NCBI GenBank assembly: GCA_950106755.1
Contig: CATNNA010000007.1
Coordinates: 930,001-994,000, forward strand
Origin: Climacium dendroides
Taxonomy: Eukaryota > Streptophyta > Bryopsida > Hypnales > Climaciaceae
Direction of reading: 5' to 3'
Length of the DNA: 64,000 bases
The notes under the pieces are model-generated. The model saw only the letters and a program-made list of their open reading frames with translations. It did no database searches and had not been told where the DNA came from. Below, piece after piece: positions 60,512 to 64,000 of this stretch; within the stretch, counting starts at the first letter, position 1, and each line of letters starts with the position of its first letter. Both the position numbers and the translations under genes were made by a program.

Positions 60512-62853
60512 CGTCGAAATATGCAAGCAAAGAAAATGTGCAAGTTGCCAATGCTCCAAGCCTTCCTTTTGCAATTGGAAAATGGTAATTCATGGAGAAA
60601 ATGTGAAGGCAATGCGTGACCAATGCAACAAAATAGAATTGGGCTTGCCTTGCACTTGGAGGGCCACAATCATATCAAACCTCCTAGATGTTGCACGTAG
60701 GAATAGGAAAGCAAGAATACTTGACAAATGCAAATGTTGCAAGATGTCATTTTCAAATCATTTGTAACAACTTATTTGATGGTCTAAATTGGAAGGGAAT
60801 ATGTGAGAATTTCAAAAAGAGATCGTGGACTTGTCTTGTACTTTGACGCCACAACCTCAAATCTCATGCACATTGCACGTCGAAATATGCAAGCAAAGAA
60901 AATGTGCAAGTTGCCAATGCTCCAAGCCTTCCTTTTGCAATTGGAAAATGGTAATTCATGGAGAAAATGTGAAGGCAATGCGTGACCAATGCAACAAAAT
61001 AGAATTGGGCTTGCCTTGCACTTGGAGGGCCACAATCATATCAAACCTCCTAGATGTTGCACGTAGGAATAGGAAAGCAAGAATACTTGACAAATGCAAA
61101 TGTTGCAAGATGTCATTTTCAAATCATTTGTAACAACTTATTTGATGGTCTAAATTGGAAGGGAATGTGTGAGAATTTCAAAAAGAGATCGTCGACTTGT
61201 CTTGTACTTTGACGCCACAACCTCAAATCTCATGCACATTGCACGTCGAAATATGCAAGCAAAGAAAATGTTCAAGTTGCCAATGCTCCAAGCCTTCCTT
61301 TTGCAATTGGAAAATGGTAATTCATGGAGAAAATGTGAAGGCAATGCGTGACCAATGCAACAAAATAGAATTGGGCTTGCCTTGCACTTGGAGGGCCACA
61401 ATCATATCAAACCTCCTAGATGTTGCACGTAGGAATAGGAAAGCAAGAATACTTGGCAAATGCAAATGTTGCAAGATGTCATTTTCAAATGATTTGTAAC
61501 AACTTATTTGATGGTCTAAATTGGAAGGGAATGTGTGAGAATTTCAAAAAGAGATCGTGGACTTGTCTTGTACTTTGACGCCCCAACCTCAAATCTCATG
61601 CACATTGTACGTCGAAATATGCAAGCAAAGAAAATGTGCAAGTTGCCAATGCTCCAAGCCTTCCTTTTGCAATTGGAAAATGGTAATTCATGGAGAAAAT
61701 GTGAAGGCAATGCGTGACCAATGCAACAAAATAGAATTGGGCTTGCCTTGCACTTGGAGGGCCACAATCATATCAAACCTCCTAGATGTTGCACGTAGGA
61801 ATAGGAAAGCAAGAATACTTGACAAATGCAAATGTTGCAAGATGTCATTTTCAAATCATTTGTAACAACTTATTTGATGGTCTAAATTGGAAGGGAATAT
61901 GTGAGAATTTCAAAAAGAGATCGTGGACTTGTCTTGTACTTTGACGCCACAACCTCAAATCTCATGCACATTGCACGTCGAAATATGCAAGCAAAGAAAA
62001 TGTGCAAGTTGCCAATGCTCCAAGCCTTCCTTTTGCAATTGGAAAATGGTAATTCATGGAGAAAATGTGAAGGCAATGCGTGACCAATGCAACAAAATAG
62101 AATTGGGCTTGCCTTGCACTTGGAGGGCCACAATCATATCAAACCTCCTAGATGTTGCACGTAGGAATAGGAAAGCAAGAATACTTGACAAATGCAAATG
62201 TTGCAAGATGTCATTTTCAAATCATTTGTAACAACTTATTTGATGGTCTAAATTGGAAGGGAATGTGTGAGAATTTCAAAAAGAGATCGTCGACTTGTCT
62301 TGTACTTTGACGCCACAACCTCAAATCTCATGCACATTGCACGTCGAAATATGCAAGCAAAGAAAATGTTCAAGTTGCCAATGCTCCAAGCCTTCCTTTT
62401 GCAATTGGAAAATGGTAATTCATGGAGAAAATGTGAAGGCAATGCGTGACCAATGCAACAAAATAGAATTGGGCTTGCCTTGCACTTGGAGGGCCACAAT
62501 CATATCAAACCTCCTAGATGTTGCACGTAGGAATAGGAAAGCAAGAATACTTGACAAATGCAAATGTTGCAAGATGTCATTTTCAAATGATTTGTAACAA
62601 CTTATTTGATGGTCTAAATTGGAAGGGAATGTGTGAGAATTTCAAAAAGAGATCGTGGACTTGTCTTGTACTTTGACGCCCCAACCTCAAATCTCATGCA
62701 CATTGTACGTCGAAATATGCAAGCAAAGAAAATGTGCAAGTTGCCAATGCTCCAAGCCTTCCTTTTGCAATTGCAAAATGGTAATTCATGGAGAAAATGT
62801 GAAGGCAATGCGTGACCAATGCAACAAAATAGAATTGGGCTTGCCTTGCACTT
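60512..62853 (+). repeat. Overlapping three-unit (1098-bp) tandem duplication in zone VII
   Basis: Positions 60512-61755 match 61610-62853. The trio is an AATATGTG/GCCACAACC unit, a SalI unit with GTTCAAG, and an ATTGTACG unit. Two differences were seen: CTTGGC at 61452 against CTTGAC at 62550, and G/C in TTGSAAAATGG at 62774. Confidence 0.83.
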
Positions 62854-62915
62854 AGAGGGCCACAATCATTTCAATCCTCATAGACGTTGCACGATGGAAA
62901 AGGAAAGCAAGAATA

Positions 62916-63281
62916 CTTGGCAAATGCAAATGTTGCAAGATGTCATTTTCAAATCATTTGTAACAATTTATTTGATGGTCTAAATTGGAAGGGAATGTGT
63001 GAGAATTTCAAAAAGAAATCGTCGACTTGTCTTGTACTTTGACGCCACAACCTCAAATCTCATGCACATTGCACGTCGAAATATGCAAGCAAAGAAAATG
63101 TGCAAGTTGCCAATGCTCCAAGCCCTCCTTTTGCAATTGGAAAATGGTAATTCAAGGACAAAATGTGAAGGCAATGCGTGACCAATGCAACAAAATAGAA
63201 TTGGGCTTGCCTTGCACTTGGAGGGCCACAATCATATCAAACCTCAACGATGTTGCACGTAGGAATAGGAAAGCAAGAATA
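62916..63281 (+). repeat. Most diverged satellite unit of the window
   Basis: It has the AGAAATCG and SalI changes shared with the unit at 59256, plus private changes AGCCCTCC (63125), TTCAAGGACAAAATG (about 63153-63160) and CTCAACGATG (about 63244-63247). Several of these fall in the otherwise conserved core. It could be an older unit that has escaped homogenisation. Confidence 0.7.
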
Positions 63282-63647
63282 CTTGACAAATGCAAATGTT
63301 GCAAGATGTCATTTTCAAATGATTTGTAACAACTTATTTGATGGTCTAAATTGGAAGGGAATGTGTGAGAATTTCAAAAAGAGATCGTGGACTTGTCTTG
63401 TACTTTGACGCCCCAACCTCAAATCTCATGCACATTGCACGTCGAAATATGCAAGCAAAGAAAATGTGCAAGTTGCCAATGCTCCAAGCCTTCCTTTTGC
63501 AATTGGAAAATGGTAATTCATGGAGAAAATGTGAAGGCAATGTGTGACCAATGCAACAAAATAGAATTGGGCTTGCCTTGCACTTAGAGGGCCACAATCA
63601 TTTCAATCCTCATAGACGTTGCACGATGGAAAAGGAAAGCAAGAATA

Positions 63648-64000
63648 CTTGGCAAATGCAAATGTTGCAAGATGTCATTTTCAAATGATTTGTAACAATT
63701 TATTTGATGGTCTAAATTGGAAGGGAATGTGTGAGAATTTCAAAAAGAGATCGTCGACTTGTCTTGTACTTTGACGCCCCAACCTCAAATCTCATGCACA
63801 TTGCACGTCGAAATATGCAAGCAAAGAAGATGTGCAAGTTGCCAATGCTCCAAGCCTTCCTTTTGCAATTGGAAAATGGTAATTCATGGAGAAAATGTGA
63901 AGGCAATGCGTGACCAATGCAACAAAATAGAATTGGGCTTGCCTTGCACTTAGAGAGCCACAATCATTTCAATCCTCATAGACGTTGCACGATGGAAAAG
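63648..64000 (+). repeat. Partial unit cut by the window end
   Basis: The first 353 bases of a SalI-type unit (site at 63753) with GAAGATGTG and a private GAGAGCCAC near 63953-63961, which removes the HaeIII site. The array evidently continues beyond 64000. Confidence 0.95.

Larger units (their letters stand above)
1..64000 (+). repeat. Uninterrupted satellite DNA array, ~366-bp unit, 174.96 copies
   Basis: Every base belongs to a head-to-tail repeat whose anchor GATCGTGGACTTG (or a close variant) recurs 175 times, first at 103. Unit starts (CTTGGCAAATGC) fall at 1 and every 366 bp to 24523, then 24890, 25256, 25623, 25989, 26355, 26721, 27088, 27454, 27820, 28186, 28553 and every 366 bp to 42095. 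From 42461 onward ten 362-bp units and one 365-bp unit shift the phase, and the last unit starts at 63648. Neighbouring units differ at roughly 0-10 positions (about 97-100% identical by eye). All copies share one orientation. No transposon, telomeric repeat, microsatellite or unique sequence interrupts the array. Such arrays form centromeric, knob or subtelomeric heterochromatin in eukaryotes. Which of these applies cannot be read from the sequence, and the family is not one I recognise. Confidence 0.99.
55231..64000 (+). repeat. Zone VII: 24 units marked by GCCACAACC, with the most private changes
   Basis: Twelve units, all in this zone, have GACGCCACAACC instead of GACGCCCC (units starting 55963, 56329, 56695, 57426, 58158, 59256, 59988, 60720, 61086, 61818, 62184, 62916). 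Others carry GCATGTCG (57792, 58524, 59622), ATTGTACG (61452, 62550), AATATGTGAG (near 59701, 60799, 61897) and GTTCAAG (near 55417, 61271, 62369). SalI sites recur at 55336, 59361, 61191, 62289, 63021 and 63753. Singleton substitutions are commoner here than in the rest of the window, by eye. Confidence 0.88.

Noticed and set aside
1..64000. Hundreds of short open frames (60-127 codons) on both strands as a tandem gene family
   Set aside because: They are the same few frames repeated per unit, overlap each other on opposite strands, begin with GTG or TTG where I checked, carry frequent nonsense and frameshift variants, and resemble no protein family I know.
1..64000. CRISPR array
   Set aside because: Repeats are 366 bp and directly adjacent, with no short repeat/variable spacer alternation and no cas genes.
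1..64000. LTR or other transposon internal repeat as the origin of the array
   Set aside because: No LTR ends, primer-binding site, polypurine tract, target-site duplication or transposase/reverse-transcriptase similarity is present.
1..64000. Bacterial or phage origin of the window
   Set aside because: No gene, ribosome-binding site pattern or operon is present; a 64-kb pure 366-bp satellite is a eukaryotic feature.

Overview
The whole window is one uninterrupted head-to-tail satellite DNA array. It holds 174 complete copies and one truncated copy (353 bp at the right edge) of a ~366-bp unit, all on the same strand, with no spacer, gene, RNA gene, transposon or unique sequence. Unit lengths can be followed from end to end: 159 units of 366 bp, four of 367 bp (one extra A), ten of 362 bp (4-bp deletion) and one of 365 bp, which sum exactly to 63,647 bp before the partial copy. 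Both window edges lie inside the array, so its true size and flanks are unknown.

A 64-kb satellite block with multi-unit higher-order repeats points to eukaryotic constitutive heterochromatin (centromeric, pericentromeric, knob or subtelomeric). Base composition of the first unit is about 39% GC by hand count. The unit is itself a diverged dimer of two ~183-bp halves, a mononucleosome-scale length typical of plant and animal centromeric satellites. The decay pattern at CpG sites suggests the array is CpG-methylated in the germline. A plant is a reasonable guess, but nothing in the sequence identifies the host and I do not recognise the repeat family.

Using the motif CTTGGCAAATGC as unit start (phase 1), diagnostic substitutions divide the array into seven zones. 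Zone I is 1-5490. Zone II is 5491-18666, with a recurring 4- to 6-unit module. Zone III is 18667-23424, made of 4-unit modules of 1464 bp. Zone IV is 23425-29650, with a clear 1465-bp four-unit higher-order repeat. Zone V is 29651-38800, with a ~3.2-kb segment duplicated at a 3660-bp offset. Zone VI is 38801-55230, with 4-bp-deleted units and mixed modules. Zone VII is 55231-64000, with a private GCCACAACC variant, local dimers and trimers, and the most private mutations.

There are no genes working together here. The biology that can be read is how a satellite evolves: unequal crossover, local amplification, short-tract conversion and CpG decay. Several hybrid units still show where individual exchanges happened. 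Open frames of 60-127 codons recur in every unit, but they start at GTG or TTG in the frames I checked, overlap on both strands and carry common nonsense variants, so I do not annotate them as genes.
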